A stretch of DNA of 64,000 nt from Bin87 sp965203195. Its GTDB lineage: Bacteria > Chloroflexota > Dehalococcoidia > Lucifugimonadales > UBA3495. The notes under the pieces were generated by a model that saw nothing but the letters and a program-made list of their open reading frames with translations, was not told the DNA's origin and made no database searches. This document shows positions 41,723 to 50,434 of this stretch, piece after piece. Made by a program: the position numbers and the translations under genes. How positions within the stretch are numbered: position 1 is the first letter of the stretch; each line of letters starts with the position of its first letter. The stretch spans positions 3,348,001 through 3,412,000 of the forward strand of contig OZ241860.1 of assembly GCA_965203195.1 (NCBI GenBank), read 5' to 3'.

Positions 41723-42718
41723 TCAGGCGGTGGCGGCGGGCGCCAGAAAATTTGCCACCCAGCGGTCGGCTTCGGCGTCAATGCCGGCGCTTCGCGCATC
41801 GCCGGCATACTCATCGCTGGCATCGCCGTCGGGCTGATTGTAGTTAGGCTGGTCATAGTTGGGCTGGATGAAAAAGTCGCTGTGGCCGGGATGGGTGTGC
41901 AGCAGCAGATGGGCGGCGGCGCGAAAGAAAGCCCTCCACAAGCTGCCCGCGTCCGGCCGGTAATTCCCCAGCTGGATAATCGCCTGCTGCGGCGACAGCC
42001 ACCAGGCCGCGCCGCGCAAATCCAGATCCGCAAAGGGCTTGACCAAATTCAGAACCACGCCGGCGTTATTGCAGAGCTGTACCGCCTCCGGCCAGGCAGC
42101 CACCGGCGGCTGGTCAACCAGATGGCGGATGCGCGCCAGAGCGTCCATAAACCGGGCGGCGGTATAGTCGGAACACTCCTGCCACTCCGCGTCCAGCTCC
42201 CCTATGCGCCGCCAGCAGGCCAGCAGAACGGTTTCCCGCCGGTCCCGGGGCCGCCGGGAATAGACCATGCTGCCCGGCCCGTACTTCACCTGCCAGTCCC
42301 CCGTCGTCCACACATCAAAGCAGTGAAACAGCCGGAAAACCGCATCGGCCGGCGATTCCGGTTCCTGTAGCGTTCCACGCCGCGCCAGCTCCTTAATCGG
42401 AAAAACCTTGCTCCAGTCCGCCGTTTCCGGGGCGCTGGCAACCCGCTTGGCCTCGGCCACCCGATCCAGATGATTCCGGTAATCGGCCTCGCAACGCAGC
42501 CAGATGTAGGCCCGCATATCCAGCAGCTCCTCAAGCCGCTGCGCCGTCGCCTCGTCAATAGCCGTCGCTCCGGTCAGCAACCCCTTGACCAACTCCGGCG
42601 GGCGGCCAAAATCCTGCGCGAACTCCGCCGCCGTCTGCTCCCGAACCTCCAAATACGCTTTTAAGATACCCCCCGGCGGAACCGCGTGGTCCGGCCGGTA
42701 CTGGTTGCCCGCAGCCAT
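41723..42718 (-). CDS. XRE/HigA-like regulator with degenerate ImmA/IrrE-type domain
   Basis: 331 residues. The N-terminus (GGILKAYLEVREQTAAEFAQ, LVKGLLTGATAIDEATAQRL, then EELLDM) is the HTH of HigA/VapI-type antitoxins. The body resembles the ImmA/IrrE metalloprotease-like module found fused to such HTHs, but the H-E-x-x-H site reads FRAAAHLLLHTH, missing the Glu, so protease activity is unlikely. A Tyr/Asn/Gln/Pro repeat (NYDQPNYNQPDGD) lies near the end. CGGAG is about 10 bases before the ATG. No HigB-like toxin gene is found beside it. Probable stress or phage-response regulator; inference. Confidence 0.78.
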   Translation of the reverse strand: MAAGNQYRPDHAVPPGGILKAYLEVREQTAAEFAQDFGRPPELVKGLLTGATAIDEATAQRLEELLDMRAYIWLRCEADYRNHLDRVAEAKRVASAPETADWSKVFPIKELARRGTLQEPESPADAVFRLFHCFDVWTTGDWQVKYGPGSMVYSRRPRDRRETVLLACWRRIGELDAEWQECSDYTAARFMDALARIRHLVDQPPVAAWPEAVQLCNNAGVVLNLVKPFADLDLRGAAWWLSPQQAIIQLGNYRPDAGSLWRAFFRAAAHLLLHTHPGHSDFFIQPNYDQPNYNQPDGDASDEYAGDARSAGIDAEADRWVANFLAPAATA

Positions 42719-42773
42719 CGTAGCTATTCTCCGTTACTGGCGCGACACTGGCCGGGCTACCTCGGAGGGTAGA

Positions 42774-43403
42774 TTACGGGATGGGCATCCAGTAGCTGAC
42801 GGGAATGGCGAATGGGTTGATGGGACAGGATTCTAGCGGGTAAAGGTTTTGCCAGTTGGCCGGCTGACGAGTTGCCGCCCACGCCGAAACCGCGCAGAGC
42901 GTGGCGTCACGTTTGTGATTCTCTCCTCTGTTGGCATTTAAACCTGCCGTCAGGCGTTGCATCATTTGGTATTCCTTTGGATGCCCCCCTTGCTTCAGCA
43001 GGTGTTCCAATGCTTTGGGGTAAGATTCCGTTATTTTCAAGTCGTCCCAGACATCCCTGAGATGCCTGACCAACAATGGGCCCTGTACCACGACCGATCC
43101 GGGCAAACTGTTGACGGCCATGTGTGCAACGCCCAAAGTTGCTTGGTTGTCAATCACCCTACCGCCCGTGCTGCTCCAGAACAGCGGGGCATCAATTCCG
43201 GCGGCAAGGACGCTTACCGTTGCCTTGACGGCGCAGGGCGCGATGGCGGCTGACACTCGATTTAGGGCGTCCCGAGCGTTGTTGGCCAATCCGGTTTTTG
43301 CCGGTGGCTCCAATTGACCGGCGACCTCGCGGCAAATGCTCCAGCCAAAATGGCCTACCCCGCCAGGGTCGAATCCCAAGTAGAGGTTTACGGTTTCAGG
43401 CAT
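42774..43403 (-). CDS. DUF429-type RNase H-fold protein
   Basis: 209 residues starting at MPETVNLYLGFDPGG; AAGGAGA lies 9 bases upstream. LGFDPGGVGHFGWSI has the first strand Asp and turn of an RNase H-like fold. AAGIDAPLFWSSTGGRVIDN supplies the second acid, and LKITESYPKALEHLL followed by NHKRDATLCAVSAWAATRQ the third acidic region of the DUF429 group. These are predicted nucleases of unknown role. The protein is close to the normal length of the family. It sits between the HTH/ImmA-like gene and the MOSC gene on the same strand without overlap. Confidence 0.75.
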   Translation of the reverse strand: MPETVNLYLGFDPGGVGHFGWSICREVAGQLEPPAKTGLANNARDALNRVSAAIAPCAVKATVSVLAAGIDAPLFWSSTGGRVIDNQATLGVAHMAVNSLPGSVVVQGPLLVRHLRDVWDDLKITESYPKALEHLLKQGGHPKEYQMMQRLTAGLNANRGENHKRDATLCAVSAWAATRQPANWQNLYPLESCPINPFAIPVSYWMPIP

Positions 43404-43453
43404 CCCAATATCTCCTTGCCGCATTCTGTGCGGGTTCAGTTGCGCCGCGCCTA

Positions 43454-44221
43454 CTATACCACAGAAACCGCATCCCCAACCCGCACCATGCCCGCCTTCT
43501 CCACAATGCCGTACACCCCGAAATAAGCCGCCAGCGGGTTCGGCCGGTAGCCCAATATGCCGCGCACCGCATCGGCGTCCGCCTCCCCCGTATCGGGATG
43601 CTGGTTGATAATGACGCAGCGCGGGTCCGGCGCCAGAATCCGCACCACCGCCTCCTCGCCAATAGCCACCGGCCGCGCCACCCACCCGTCCTCCTCGTGC
43701 GCCGCCGCCCCGGCCAGCAGCAGCGTAGGCCGGAACCGCCCCGACGCCAGGCAGTCGTCATCCGCCCGCCCCATCTCCGCCGACAGCCGCCCCACCGACG
43801 CCTGCGACAGCGCCGATACCGGAAACTCGTCATAAGCCTGCCCCGGCAAATCCGACATCATCAGCGTGGCCGGCTGCCCGCAGAACTCGCTCAACGCCGC
43901 CGTCCACTCCCCCGGCAGCGGACGCCCCCGCACCCGCCGCCCCCAGATGACGCTCCAGACGGCCCGGCCTGGCTCCGGCGCGCCCGCCAGTATGGTTCCG
44001 TCCGGAAAGGCGATGCTCAACTGCCCGGCGGCCTCATCCCAGGCGGCGGTCAGCTGCGCCAGCCGCCCCACCTGCCGCCGCGACAGCAGCCGCCCCTGCC
44101 CGTTCACCAAGTAAAACCGCCGGTCGTCCCGGATGCCCCCCAGCTCCAGCATCGCTTCGTCCCGCGCTACCAACCCCATTGACTTGACGGGCGCAATGTT
44201 GATTTCGGCAACGGTAATCAT
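43454..44221 (-). CDS. MOSC-domain protein (molybdenum cofactor sulfurtransferase-like)
   Basis: 255 residues starting at MITVAEINIAPVKSM; AGGA is about 10 bases upstream. The N-terminal MOSC-N beta barrel (INIAPVKSMGLVARDEAMLE, GGIRDDRRFYLVNGQGRLLS) precedes the MOSC domain (GRFRPTLLLAGAA, APDPRCVIINQHPDTGEADA). The conserved Cys in DPRCVIINQ fits the persulfide-carrying residue of the family. Similar proteins (YcbX/YiiM, mARC relatives) handle Mo cofactor in N-hydroxylamine reduction or detoxification. No redox domain is fused. Confidence 0.9.
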   Translation of the reverse strand: MITVAEINIAPVKSMGLVARDEAMLELGGIRDDRRFYLVNGQGRLLSRRQVGRLAQLTAAWDEAAGQLSIAFPDGTILAGAPEPGRAVWSVIWGRRVRGRPLPGEWTAALSEFCGQPATLMMSDLPGQAYDEFPVSALSQASVGRLSAEMGRADDDCLASGRFRPTLLLAGAAAHEEDGWVARPVAIGEEAVVRILAPDPRCVIINQHPDTGEADADAVRGILGYRPNPLAAYFGVYGIVEKAGMVRVGDAVSVV

Positions 44222-44309
44222 CAGCGCTGTCATCCTGCATCGTTGTGCGAATCCGTATAGTGTAGCAACCCGTATAGTGTGGGCAATCCCTTCCCCGGCG
44301 GCCGGCGGG

Positions 44310-45416
44310 CTACGGCGCATAGCCCGGCGCGCATACCGCCAGTCCGTACCAGTGCGCCTGGTCGCCAACGCTGTAATTATCGTTGGCGTAGCGTTCCCGG
44401 TACCATTCCCGTTCGTCGTGCACGCAGCGCGGGTTCCAGCGTTGCGGCGCCGGCGGGTCTATCTGCCGGCAGCGGTAGGGGCCGATAGCGAAGCTGATTT
44501 CGTTGCTCCATTCACCGGCCATCAGCAGCGCAATTTCGTCCAGACAGGCGGCGTAAGCCCGCCGGGATTCCCCGCCGGCGCCGGCCGACGGCCCCGGAAC
44601 GCAGGCGACCAGGCCGTACCAGAAGGCCACACTGCCCACATCATAAGCGCCGCCGCTTTCGTAGCGTTCCAGATACCATTGCGTTTCGTCGTGAACGCAG
44701 CGCGGGTTCCAGCGTTGCGGTGCCGCCGGTTCCAGATGCCGGCAGCGGTAGGGGCCTACGGCGATAACCGCATCGCCGCCCCGGTGGTTTGACAGCAGCA
44801 GCGCCACCTGGTCCAGGCAGGCGGCGTAGGCGTTGCCGGCGCCGTCCGGCTGGCGCTGGTCGGGAACATAATCCGGCACACACGCCACCAGCCCGTGCCA
44901 GTAGGCAATGTCGCGGATGTCATAACTGCCCTCGGCCCCGTACCGTTCCATATACCCCTCGGCTTCATCCTGAACGCAGCGCGGATTCCAGCGCTGCTGC
45001 GGCGCCGGCTCCATCTGCCGGCAGCGGTAGGCGCCGATAAAATGCTCCAGCTCGTTATCCTCCACTGCGGTCAGCAGCCCGATCTGGTCCAGACAGGCCG
45101 CGTACTCTCTGCGCGACGCCGCGCTAGCCGCCGGCGTGGCCCGCCCGCGACCGGATGCCGATGCCGGCGCCGGCCCGTCATCCCGGCCGGGCGGCGTCGC
45201 CTGCGCTCCGTTGCGCGTCGCCGCCCGGCGCGTGGCCGGCGCAAACCGCGTGGCCGCAGTCGCCGCCTCCCGCGCCTCGGAACGCTCCGCCGCCGCCCTG
45301 TCCTCTGCGTCGTCCTGGCTCTCCGGTTCCGATGAACCCGGCCACCAGCCGCACGCCGTGACCGAGGCTATGGCGGCGGCCAGCACGACGACCAGCGCAA
45401 TTTTCAGCATCCCCAT
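44310..45416 (-). CDS. Lipoprotein with three tandem copies of an unrecognised Cys-containing domain
   Basis: 368 residues; GAGGA lies 8 bases upstream. The signal peptide ends in a lipobox (IASVTAC). An Ala/Arg/Pro-rich linker leads to three repeats of ~85 residues. Each has YAACLDQI-ALL, a variable loop, (I/V)GPYRCRQxxPAPQQRWNPRC, V-H-D-E-x-x-W-Y-x-E-R-Y, a Y-D-V or Y-S-V turn, and A-x-W-Y-G-L-V-A-C-V-P-G/D. The four Cys per repeat are conserved and could make two disulfides. I do not recognise the domain. Envelope location suggests a binding or structural role. No operon partner is evident. Confidence 0.85.
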   Translation of the reverse strand: MGMLKIALVVVLAAAIASVTACGWWPGSSEPESQDDAEDRAAAERSEAREAATAATRFAPATRRAATRNGAQATPPGRDDGPAPASASGRGRATPAASAASRREYAACLDQIGLLTAVEDNELEHFIGAYRCRQMEPAPQQRWNPRCVQDEAEGYMERYGAEGSYDIRDIAYWHGLVACVPDYVPDQRQPDGAGNAYAACLDQVALLLSNHRGGDAVIAVGPYRCRHLEPAAPQRWNPRCVHDETQWYLERYESGGAYDVGSVAFWYGLVACVPGPSAGAGGESRRAYAACLDEIALLMAGEWSNEISFAIGPYRCRQIDPPAPQRWNPRCVHDEREWYRERYANDNYSVGDQAHWYGLAVCAPGYAP

Positions 45417-45500
45417 CGGTTTATTCCTCTTTATTCCGCGCCCAAGCCTGGCACTGCCGGCATAACCGGCGGCGCGTACGGCCGGCGCGCCATCGCCCTG

Positions 45501-46955
45501 TTATTCCAGCGCCAGGAACTCCTGCACCATATCCCGCGCCGCGCTGCGGTCATAAATCTGGTACAGCAGCGCCGCGTTCCGCGCCCCGTCCCCGCCAAAG
45601 TAGCGCTCATACAGCGTCTGCCGCCCGCCAAACGCGCTGCACGACACATCCCACGCCAGCCGGAACCGCCGGATCCGTTCCTCCGCCGTCGCCGTGTCCG
45701 TATCCAGGTAACGGTGAATATCCTCCGCCAGCGGCCCGTTCAGATCCGCCTCGTTGGGCAGCGCCATCAGGCTGCTGGAACCCAGCAGATGCAGGATTTC
45801 CACCATCCGCGGGTACATCGTTATCATCTGCTTCCGCGCCACCAGCAGCGGCCGGTAGTCCGGGCAGAATATGCCCCATTCATCAACCGACGCTTGCGCT
45901 TCCGAGGCCGCCAGCAGCGCTTTGGTGATTTCCAGATTCTCAATCAGCTCGGCAATCAGCTGCTGGACATTCGGCAAGTCGCCGGAACCCAGCGTCTCTA
46001 CCATCAGCGTCGCCAGCCCCAGCATAAACTCGCACTTCACCACATTCTTGGTCACCACCTGGTGCCCCGTGTGCGCGTTGCGGTTGGTGCGGTCCGCCCA
46101 GCCGTTGGTGAGGCCAACATCGTTATACAGAAACACCCGCTCCCACGGCACCAGCACATCGTCAAAGAACACAATGGCGTCCATTTCCTCAAACCGGCTG
46201 CCCGCCGGATGGTCAAAGTGCGACCGTCCCAAATCCAGCGTATCCCGGCACTGAAACTTCAGCTCTTCCGTGTCGCAGGGTATCGCGAACCCGAAAGCGT
46301 ACTTGCCCTCCTCTCCCGCCGGCACCCGCCGCGTCCGCGCCGGATACACCGCAATTTCGTCCGACAGCGGCCCCAGCGTCGCCAGCACCCGCGCCCCTCG
46401 CACCACGATGCCCGCGTCCGTTTCCTTGACCACCGACAGCGCCACTTCCGTGCGGTCGTCAAAAGGCGTGGCGCCTACGGAACGGCTGCGCTGCAAGTTG
46501 ACCAGCGTGTGCGTCATTACGATGTCATTTTCGCGGATATATTCGTAGTAATTGCGGATGTTGTCGGCGAATTCCGGGCGGTTCTGCCCGCAGTAAGCCG
46601 CCGCCGCCGCCATTGACATCATCGCCACATTGAGAAAATCCGGCGTCCGCCCCATCATCCCGCAGGACGCCAGCGCCCACTGGCGCATCATCCCCCGCCG
46701 CCGCGCCAGGTCAGCGGCGTTGCGGGGCATAATGAACGACAGCCCCACCGGGTCGCCGGTGGTGGGCGAAGGGTAGGTCATCGCCTCGTGGAGCGCCGGG
46801 TCGTGCTGCAAATCCAGCAGCCCGGCAATGGTATGCAGGCCGCCCGCAAAGGCCGGATGCCGGGTCGCATCCTCAACGCGCTGGCCGTCAATATAGATTG
46901 CGGCGGCCCGCTCCCGCCGGCCGGCGATGTACTGGGCTCCGGTTCGGGCTGGCAT
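45501..46955 (-). CDS. 4-hydroxyphenylacetate 3-hydroxylase (HpaB) family, FAD-type monooxygenase large component
   Basis: 484 residues, full length for HpaB. RTGAQYIAGRRERAAAIYID and SFIMPRNAADLARRRGMMRQ are N-terminal family segments; NDIVMTHTLVNLQRSRSVGA and RGARVLATLGPLSDEIAVYP follow; FFDDVLVPWERVFLYNDVGL and RQTLYERYFGGDGARNAALL are hallmark C-terminal segments. The group includes phenol hydroxylases, 4-hydroxybutyryl-CoA dehydratase and pyoverdine enzymes. The 4-hydroxybutyryl-CoA dehydratase Fe-S ligand pattern is not evident, so a flavin hydroxylase is likelier. No HpaC-type flavin reductase is adjacent. AGGAGA precedes the ATG. Confidence 0.9.
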   Translation of the reverse strand: MPARTGAQYIAGRRERAAAIYIDGQRVEDATRHPAFAGGLHTIAGLLDLQHDPALHEAMTYPSPTTGDPVGLSFIMPRNAADLARRRGMMRQWALASCGMMGRTPDFLNVAMMSMAAAAAYCGQNRPEFADNIRNYYEYIRENDIVMTHTLVNLQRSRSVGATPFDDRTEVALSVVKETDAGIVVRGARVLATLGPLSDEIAVYPARTRRVPAGEEGKYAFGFAIPCDTEELKFQCRDTLDLGRSHFDHPAGSRFEEMDAIVFFDDVLVPWERVFLYNDVGLTNGWADRTNRNAHTGHQVVTKNVVKCEFMLGLATLMVETLGSGDLPNVQQLIAELIENLEITKALLAASEAQASVDEWGIFCPDYRPLLVARKQMITMYPRMVEILHLLGSSSLMALPNEADLNGPLAEDIHRYLDTDTATAEERIRRFRLAWDVSCSAFGGRQTLYERYFGGDGARNAALLYQIYDRSAARDMVQEFLALE

Positions 46956-47136
46956 CAGCAGGTCTCCTTTGCGGCGGCGGGGCAGCGGAGGCGGAGGGGT
47001 AAGGGTAGGCGTGTTGGCGGCCGGCTACGGGGGCGACTGGTTACAGGGACGGCCGGCGCCGCCGTTGCGTTGGGCGCCGGACACCGCCCATACTAATTCC
47101 CTGCGGTTGCGCTGGCAACCTTTTGACGCCGGATTG

Positions 47137-47298
47137 CAGGGCTATCGCATATGGATTTTGCTCTGGCCGTCTTGCCGATGTACCGGATTCCAGAAGCCGT
47201 ATTGCGGCTGCATTCGTAGCCGCATTACGAATTCGGTCGTGGCTGTCCGCTAAAATTAGGCCCATATCAAGGGAATCGCTCCATATGCGATAGCCCTG
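47137..47298 (-). mobile_element. 162-bp MITE, copy 1, with 9-bp target duplication
   Basis: The ends are CAGGGCTATCGCATATGGA and its reverse complement. GCCGGATTG is directly repeated on both sides (47128-47136 and 47299-47307). It contains no ORF. The same 162-bp element occurs twice near 55 kb in the opposite orientation. Ends and duplication length fit mobilisation by an ISAs1-family transposase, a fragment of which, bearing the same end, lies near 53.8 kb. Confidence 0.93.
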
Positions 47299-47421
47299 GC
47301 CGGATTGCCGGATTGATTGACGGGATAACGGGCGGCAGGTAAATTACCTGCGGAGATTGGCCGCGATCAGTTCGGTCAATCCGCAAGCCTGTTTTGACCG
47401 GCAGGAACCAGGAGGGACAAA

Positions 47422-48666
47422 ATGGTTAAATTCGTGATGATCGCGCTGGCGGCGCTGCTGCTGGCCGGCCTGACGCCGGCGGCCGTAGCCGCTTACCCCA
47501 ACGCCCACACTCCAATGCCGCCCACCAACATTGAGGCGGTGGACGGTGCCAACGTCGGGGAAGTGGACTTGACCTGGACGGCCGCTGAAGGCGCGGTTTC
47601 CTATCGCATCGCCTGGATTTCCAACGACGACTACGAAGCCAACAACCGGCGCGGCTGGCTGGGACGCCTCCGCTACGGCAATGTGCCCTCAACCCAAACC
47701 GCCTACACGGTGACCGGCCTGACGCCGGGCGCCGATTACTGGTTCATAGTCGCCAGCATTGGCGACGAAGGCGCCCCTCAGTGGGCCCCCGCCTGGGCCA
47801 GGCTGCAAATCAGGGCGATGGCTACCACCGAGCCCACCCCGCCCCCCCAGGGACCGCCCCCGCCCACTATGACGATGCTGGCCGACGGCGTGTATCACTA
47901 CTTCGGCTTTTTCAGCAGCAGCCTGGTGGTGGTCGCCAGCGACGGCGTTCTGATCACCGACGTCGACAATACGACCCGGGGCCAGTCGCTGAAGGCGGAA
48001 ATCGCCAAAATCACCGACGCCCCGGTCACCCAAATCGTCCTTACCCACGAGCACTTTGACCATGTCGGCGGCACCGAAGTGTTCCCCGATGCGGAGGTCA
48101 TCTGCCACCGCAACTGCCAGCCCCACTTTGACCTGGCTGTGCTGGGCAATGTCCCCACCGTGGACCGTACCTTTGCCGACCGGCTGAACCTTGATGTCGG
48201 CGACAGGAGGGTTGAACTGCATTACCTCGGCCCCGGCGACGGCGATGCCACCACCATCATCTATCTGCCGGCCGAGCAGATTGTCGTCACCTCCGACCTG
48301 TACGAACCCCGCGCCCTGACCCACAAAAACTGGGTCCACGACAAGCACTTTACCGGCGTCCGCAAAATTCTCACTACCATCAGCGGGTGGCCTCTCACCC
48401 ACGCCATCAACGCCCACTCGCCGGGAACCAATCCCACCGACCTGACGGAAAATGTGGCCTACTACAACGACCTTTACGATGCGGTCAAGGCCGCCGTGGA
48501 CCAGGCCATCATGCAGGCCGGCGGGCAGACTTTCGGCGCCTACGGCCTGTATGACACCCTGCCGCAGACGCTGCAACTGGAGCAGTACCGCAGCTGGATG
48601 AACTACGATACTTCGTTCCCCGCTCATGTGGAACGGATGCTACTGGCAATCTACCACGGCGACTAG
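47422..48666 (+). CDS. Secreted fibronectin type III plus metallo-beta-lactamase-fold hydrolase
   Basis: 414 residues; AGGAGG lies 7 bases upstream. A signal peptide (MIALAALLLAGLTPAAVAAY) is followed by an FN3 domain (~30-130: PPTNIEAVDGANVGEVDLTW, SYRIAWISNDDY, YTVTGLTPGADYWFIVASIG), a Pro-rich linker, then the metallo-beta-lactamase fold. Metal site: LTHEHFDHVGGTE (HxHxDH), a third His in VICHRNC-PH, Asp in VTSDLYEP, and a late His in HAINAHSPG. The fold covers hydrolases from lactamases to alkylsulfatases and glyoxalases. The specificity is unknown; FN3 suggests attachment to a polymer or the cell surface. Confidence 0.92.
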   Translation: MVKFVMIALAALLLAGLTPAAVAAYPNAHTPMPPTNIEAVDGANVGEVDLTWTAAEGAVSYRIAWISNDDYEANNRRGWLGRLRYGNVPSTQTAYTVTGLTPGADYWFIVASIGDEGAPQWAPAWARLQIRAMATTEPTPPPQGPPPPTMTMLADGVYHYFGFFSSSLVVVASDGVLITDVDNTTRGQSLKAEIAKITDAPVTQIVLTHEHFDHVGGTEVFPDAEVICHRNCQPHFDLAVLGNVPTVDRTFADRLNLDVGDRRVELHYLGPGDGDATTIIYLPAEQIVVTSDLYEPRALTHKNWVHDKHFTGVRKILTTISGWPLTHAINAHSPGTNPTDLTENVAYYNDLYDAVKAAVDQAIMQAGGQTFGAYGLYDTLPQTLQLEQYRSWMNYDTSFPAHVERMLLAIYHGD

Positions 48667-48752
48667 CCCCGCCCTGCGGCCGCCGCCGGGAAACAGCCTG
48701 CGCCGGCCCCGCCGCGCTTCCAACAGGGCCGCCTCGCCGCACGCCTGTGTAA

Positions 48753-48788
48753 AATCCGTCCCTCCGGCGCCGGCCGGAGGGACGGATT
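48753..48788. terminator. Bidirectional 15-bp perfect hairpin between convergent genes
   Basis: AATCCGTCCCTCCGG and CCGGAGGGACGGATT surround a CGCCGG loop. On the minus strand the stem is followed by TTTT, fitting rho-independent termination of the coiled-coil nuclease gene. The plus-strand side has fewer U but can stop the lactamase-fold gene. The rest of the 357-base gap (48667-49023) holds no gene I can support. Confidence 0.8.
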
Positions 48789-49023
48789 CACGCTCCTCAA
48801 CCACGGAAAAAGCCGCCCCGTCGCTTCCTCACCCCATTGCGTTAAGCCGGTGATGAGAGACGCCGGGGTGCTTTCCGAAGGGTTTTTGAGCCCAGGCGGT
48901 GATAGAGGACAGAGGCGGCCGCGCCGCTATGCCGGGCCGGCGATTCGCATTGGCGGATTGCTTGCCGGCGGTTGCTTGCCTGCCCGACGGCCATACTTGA
49001 CGGCTGTGGGCGGGGCCTGTCAC

Positions 49024-49815
49024 CTAATCCTCCACCCGCGGCCTCCGGTCGTCCAGCCCGTGCCAGTACACCTCCCCGCTGTCAATCAGGGGCTGGATCT
49101 CGTACACATTGCGCACGCTGGCAATGGCGGCGCGGGCGGGATGCCCGGTAAAGCGGGTCAGCAGCTCGGCATTGCGGAGCGCCCGGCTGGTATCGCGTTC
49201 GTCGCCGGTAAAGGAAACTTCCAGGGCGATATAGTGGGTCGTCCCGTCTTCGGCGGCGACTTCCATAACCAGGTCGGCGCGCCGGAAGCTCTCCCGCTCC
49301 CCCCGGGCAAGGTCGGCAGCGTCCCCGGCGATTTCCAAAGCCAGCAAATCGTCGTAGCCCAGGGTACGCACCAGCTGGAAGCCCATATTATAGGCAATGC
49401 CGCGGGCTTCCCGGACGGTATTGGTGCGGGCGTGATCGGCCTTCATCGTGCCAATGTCTTCCCTGATCCGGTCCATCGCGTTGTCGATGCGGGAGATATG
49501 CCCTTCCATCCGGGCATTAGTCTCCCGCTGTTCGGCGTTAATCTGCCGCTGCTCGTCTATGAACTCGGCGGTGTTGGCGTTAATCTGCCGCTGCTCGGCG
49601 TTGACCCGCCGCTGCTCGTCTATGAACTCGGCGGTGTTGGCGTTGACCTGCCGCTGCTCCTCCATAAACGCTTCGGTGACCGCCACGAAGCGGTCGAAGC
49701 GGGCCGGCAGCCGCATTAGCTCCTCGGTCAGGATCCGGTGGCGTACCGCTTCTTGCCAGCGCGGGTTCTCGTCCAAAGCCCGCAGCAGGTCGTCGGTGGT
49801 GTTGATGGTAACCAT
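49024..49815 (-). CDS. Coiled-coil protein with C-terminal nuclease-like domain; gene start duplicated upstream
   Basis: 263 residues starting at MVTINTTDDLLRALDEN; GGGGAGG lies 9 bases upstream. Residues 1-45 are a conserved N-terminal helix region (NPRWQEAVRHRILTEELMRL). Residues ~55-125 are a coiled coil with repeats of the type NAEQRQINANTAEFIDEQR. The C-terminus (~165-263) resembles a restriction-endonuclease fold: RRADLVMEVAAEDGTTHYIA, LEVSFTGDERDTSRALRNAE, GHPARAAIASVRNVYEIQPL. The D...E-x-S motif is shared with the long coiled-coil protein near 32 kb. Its promoter, ribosome site and first ~40 codons are repeated three more times directly upstream. Confidence 0.82.
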   Translation of the reverse strand: MVTINTTDDLLRALDENPRWQEAVRHRILTEELMRLPARFDRFVAVTEAFMEEQRQVNANTAEFIDEQRRVNAEQRQINANTAEFIDEQRQINAEQRETNARMEGHISRIDNAMDRIREDIGTMKADHARTNTVREARGIAYNMGFQLVRTLGYDDLLALEIAGDAADLARGERESFRRADLVMEVAAEDGTTHYIALEVSFTGDERDTSRALRNAELLTRFTGHPARAAIASVRNVYEIQPLIDSGEVYWHGLDDRRPRVED

Positions 49816-49835
49816 AAGATTGCCTCCCCAATCTG

Positions 49836-50021
49836 TCATCCATTATACACCCGACCGGGCGATTGCAAACGGCAATAGCGACCCGGCGATTGCGACCCCG
49901 GCGAGCGGCCCGGCAGCCTCATCAGCTCCTCGGTCAGGATCCGGTGGCGTACCGCTTCCTGCCAGCGCGGGTTTTCGTCCAAAGCCCGCAACAGGTCGTC
50001 GGTGGTGTTGATGGTAACCAT
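49836..50021 (-). pseudogene. Truncated 61-codon copy of the coiled-coil nuclease start (unit 2)
   Basis: It begins MVTINTTDDLLRALDEN like the full gene, keeps the ribosome site and promoter, and diverges after RILTEELMRLPG into repeat-derived SPGSQSPGRYCRLQSPGRV before stopping. It may be translated into a short peptide with the same N-terminal helix. Confidence 0.6.
49842..49869 (-). promoter_or_regulatory. Sigma70-type promoter in each repeat unit
   Basis: On the minus strand TTTGCA, a 16-base spacer and TATAAT precede the GGGGAGG site and ATG of the coiled-coil nuclease. Equivalent boxes occur in the other units: TATAAT (as ATTATA on the plus strand) at 50048-50053, 50255-50260 and 50461-50466, each with TTGCAA 15 bases further upstream. 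Confidence 0.7.
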
Positions 50022-50048
50022 AAGATTGCCTCCCCAATCTGTCGTCCA

Positions 50049-50228
50049 TTATACACCCGACCTGGCGATTGCAACCCGGCAATAGCGACCCGGCGATTGC
50101 GACCCCGGCGAGCGGGCCGGCAGCCGCATCAGCTCCTCGGTCAGGATCCGATGGCGTACCGCTTCCTGCCAGCGCGGGTTTTCGTCCAGAGCCCGCAGCA
50201 GATCGTCGGTGGTGTTGATGGTAACCAT
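50049..50228 (-). pseudogene. Truncated copy of the coiled-coil nuclease start (unit 3)
   Basis: Same 5' segment as the full gene, ending in RSPGSQSPGRYCRVAIARSG. Promoter and ribosome site are retained. Confidence 0.6.
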
Positions 50229-50248
50229 AAGATTGCCTCCCCAATCTG

Positions 50249-50434
50249 TCATCCATTATACACCCGACCGGGCGATTGCAAACGGCAATAGCGACCCGGC
50301 GATTGCGACCCCGGCGAGCGGGCCGGCAGCCGCATCAGCTCCTCGGTCAGGATCCGGTGGCGTACCGCTTCCTGCCAGCGCGGGTTTTCGTCCAAAGCCC
50401 GCAGCAGGTCGTCGGTGGTGTTGATGGTAACCAT
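50249..50434 (-). pseudogene. Truncated copy of the coiled-coil nuclease start (unit 4)
   Basis: Same 5' segment, ending in SPGRYCRLQSPGRVYNG. This unit is the most upstream and carries the first promoter of the array. Confidence 0.6.
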
